Shown here piece by piece: positions 62,344 to 64,000 of a stretch of 64,000 nucleotides of DNA. The translations under genes were made by a program, and so were the position numbers. The notes beneath the pieces are model-generated. The model was not told the DNA's origin, did not search any database, and saw only the letters and a list, made by a program, of their open reading frames with translations. Each line of letters opens with the position of its first letter. Position 1 is the stretch's first letter. Source of the DNA: CAZTHM01 sp041946825 (GTDB lineage Bacteria; Acidobacteriota; Terriglobia; UBA7540); assembly GCA_041946825.1 (NCBI GenBank), contig JBHGBD010000006.1, forward strand, positions 1 to 64,000, given 5' to 3'.

Positions 62344-63207
62344 TCAGTGCTTCTTGCCGGGGAGCTTGGGTTTGTTGGCTTCTTCCTTGGCCTTCACGAT
62401 TTTTGTCGCCATTCCGCGCACAACCTCCGCGACGTTCTTGTTAAGAGTTAACCCTTTCAGGTCGCGCTCGTTCAGGCGGCCGAGGAGTGGCAGGGCAACA
62501 TCAATCGGCAAGCGAGGGTTGTTAATGAGCTGGCGCATAACCGCATAGCTCTTCATGAATTTGCGGTTCATGGCGATCAAACGCAGGACTTCCTCCGTAA
62601 CGTTCTTCATTGAGGCGATATTCTCGATTTCCATGTCGGAAAGCTTCGGCGACTGGAGAACCGCCCGCGCCACGATCTTGTTCGAATCCCGGATGAGCAC
62701 CAGCCGCTCTTCCTGATTTCCGGTCAGCGCCGTCTTGATCTTTTCCGCCGCACTCATCCGGCCGATGCGTTGCAAGAGCGTGATGCGTTCCTTCGGTTGT
62801 CCGTCCCCCGCCGCTTCTTCCACAGGCGCGCCTGCCTCCGTGGGAGGGGCCGATGCCGCCTGCTGATCGAGAGTGCTGGTCAGCTTGACAAAATCACGGA
62901 GTTCGATGGGGAGAGAGGGGTTACCCAGCAACGCTTCCATCAGGTCTTTGCGGCCGATCGTCAGGTGGTGGGCTACAAACTCCAGGATGCCGACCGACGT
63001 CGAGGGGTTCGAAGCCACCGGCACCAACTCGGCCGGGTCCCAGGCGAGCAGCGTGTTGAGCGCCGTGGTCGAGATCGTTTCGTCTTTATCCCTGGCGAGG
63101 AAGACCAGAATCTCGAGCTTGTCCGTCAGCGGAAGCGAGAGCGTGCCTTCCGCGCCTTTCCGGCGGATGACCTCGGGGACTTTGCCCCCGCGTATGGATT
63201 CGATCAA
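62344..63207 (-). CDS. Uncharacterised helical-repeat protein
   Basis: A 287-residue cytoplasmic protein with no signal or membrane segment. It contains repeated helical units (IELRDFVKL, DMEIENIASMKNVTEEVLRLIAMN, PRLPIDVALPLLGRLNERDL) like HEAT or leucine-rich-variant repeats, with an Ala/Pro/Glu linker around residue 120-140, and ends in a lysine-rich tail. Family not recognised with certainty. It follows the RodZ-like gene by 22 bases on the same strand, so the two may be co-transcribed. Confidence 0.72.
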   Translation of the reverse strand: MIESIRGGKVPEVIRRKGAEGTLSLPLTDKLEILVFLARDKDETISTTALNTLLAWDPAELVPVASNPSTSVGILEFVAHHLTIGRKDLMEALLGNPSLPIELRDFVKLTSTLDQQAASAPPTEAGAPVEEAAGDGQPKERITLLQRIGRMSAAEKIKTALTGNQEERLVLIRDSNKIVARAVLQSPKLSDMEIENIASMKNVTEEVLRLIAMNRKFMKSYAVMRQLINNPRLPIDVALPLLGRLNERDLKGLTLNKNVAEVVRGMATKIVKAKEEANKPKLPGKKH

Positions 63208-63229
63208 ACTTTCAGGAATGGTTTGTCCC

Positions 63230-64000
63230 TCAGGGCGAAGGTTTCTTTACGTCACTCCGGGTCAGATGGATCGACTTCACTTCCCCGCGGCGGCCCAGGG
63301 GTTTCAGCGTTTCGCCGTTCAGCGTGAGAATGACTCCCAGGGCGTTTCCGGTGGTCACGTCGAAAGACTCTCGGGCTTTAATCGTCTGGATTTCGCTGGG
63401 GCCGAGGACGCGCTGAAAGGCTGCTTTGCCATCTGCTTCCACGGCCACCCAGGATGGCTCAGTCGCCGCAACCTGGAGCACCAGGCCACCTTGGAAGTCC
63501 GGAAGCGCTTCCGGCGGATTCTCCTGCCCCGCTCCGCTCGCGGCGGTGACTCCGGTGGCGGTTCCCGCCCGGCCGAGATCCTGTACGGGGGCAGCGCCCT
63601 GATCGGCCGTGGACGGCGCGGAATCAGTCCCCGAGGCAGGTGCGGGAGCCGGTGGTGTCGCGGCCGGGGACGTCGCGGCGGGAGACTGGGCGGTCCCCGC
63701 CGGCGCGGCACGGGTCGGGGTCTCCACCGCCCGGTGAGAGTAGCGGTAGACGCCATAGCCGCCCACCAGCAGCAACACGGCCAGGAAAATGGCCAGCAGC
63801 GGCCCGCGCGATCCCTGCTGCGGGGGGGTCGGGCGGTTGGCCGTAAGGCGGTTCAGGTCGAAGTCCGGATTGGGCTGGGCAACAAGCTGGAAGTCGGCGA
63901 GCACCCGCTCTTCGTCGAGGCCCAGGTAACGGGCGTAGGCCCGAATGAAGCTGCGGGTGAAGATGCCTCCCGGGAGCTGTCCGAAGTCCTCGGTTTCCAA
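63230..64000 (-). CDS. RodZ-like cell-shape protein, partial
   Basis: The 5' part lies beyond the window. The visible part starts inside a Cro/RodZ-type HTH (FTRSFIRAYARYLGLDEERVLADF), then a membrane helix (LLAIFLAVLLLVGGYGVY), a long Ala/Pro/Thr-rich periplasmic linker, and a C-terminal DUF4115-type beta domain (EPSWVAVEADGKAAFQRVL, GNALGVILTLNG). RodZ links MreB to the wall elongation machinery; mre genes are not visible here. The apparent first Met is an internal TTG, not the true start. Confidence 0.85.
   Translation of the reverse strand: METEDFGQLPGGIFTRSFIRAYARYLGLDEERVLADFQLVAQPNPDFDLNRLTANRPTPPQQGSRGPLLAIFLAVLLLVGGYGVYRYSHRAVETPTRAAPAGTAQSPAATSPAATPPAPAPASGTDSAPSTADQGAAPVQDLGRAGTATGVTAASGAGQENPPEALPDFQGGLVLQVAATEPSWVAVEADGKAAFQRVLGPSEIQTIKARESFDVTTGNALGVILTLNGETLKPLGRRGEVKSIHLTRSDVKKPSP

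Overview
The window looks like chromosomal core DNA of a Gram-negative, GC-rich bacterium, most likely an Acidobacteriota member from soil or sediment. The pointers are a lipopolysaccharide export and lipid A flippase gene set, sigma-54 with several NtrC-type regulators, an Flp-type pilin, a MoaD-MoaE fusion, GH29 and GH88 glycosidases, and the style of the intergenic DNA. The phylum call is an inference from gene content; no rRNA is present. There is no prophage, transposase, CRISPR array or defence island.

Layout. 1-2 kb: tRNA-Leu(UAG) and a GT39-type membrane glycosyltransferase. 2-9.5 kb: the proteostasis set tig-clpP-clpX-lon, then rho. 9.5-16.4 kb (minus strand): cmk, mutL, aspS, hisS and dcd, with an HU gene divergent from dcd. 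16.8-20.8 kb (minus): priA, an orphan Flp pilin and a MetF-like gene. 20.9-22.7 kb (plus): GH29 alpha-L-fucosidase and mscL. 22.7-26.8 kb (minus): the yicC-gmk-rpoZ-coaBC-udg run. 26.9-38.4 kb (minus): an MsbA-type exporter, a ROK kinase, rapZ, hpf, rpoN, lptB, a fused LptC/LptA-like gene, recJ and a small membrane protein. 38.6-45.1 kb: a Yip1-like/TPR membrane protein, then a sensor kinase and two divergently placed NtrC-family activators. 45.3-50.4 kb: a GT4 glycosyltransferase converging on an ABC-2 exporter whose two permease genes are separated by a double-thioredoxin gene. 50.4-62.2 kb: mostly catabolic or exported enzymes (DUF885 peptidase, YjbQ, SDR plus GH88 hydrolase, M28 peptidase, MoaD-MoaE fusion, inositol monophosphatase, metallophosphoesterase, aminotransferase, nucleoside hydrolase). 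62.3-64 kb: an uncharacterised helical-repeat protein and a RodZ-like gene cut by the window edge.

The lptC/A-lptB-rpoN-hpf-rapZ order matches the classical proteobacterial locus, but ptsN is absent, so LPS transport, sigma-54, ribosome hibernation and RapZ remain linked. The three sigma-54-related signalling genes at 40-45 kb lie about 7 kb from rpoN.

The most unusual feature is not a gene. About fifteen spacers carry short degenerate tandem repeats, nearly always with a 7-base period and with a different heptamer family at each site. They resemble the STRR heptamers known from cyanobacteria. Several contain the stop codon of the gene before them, and one pair lies in frame inside the uracil-DNA glycosylase gene. 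A second class of palindromic, multi-hairpin REP-like elements also supplies stop codons, extends reading frames, and in one case lies in frame inside the GT39 gene. Several gene starts were therefore moved inward where the longest ORF ran into repeat DNA or into an antisense gene.
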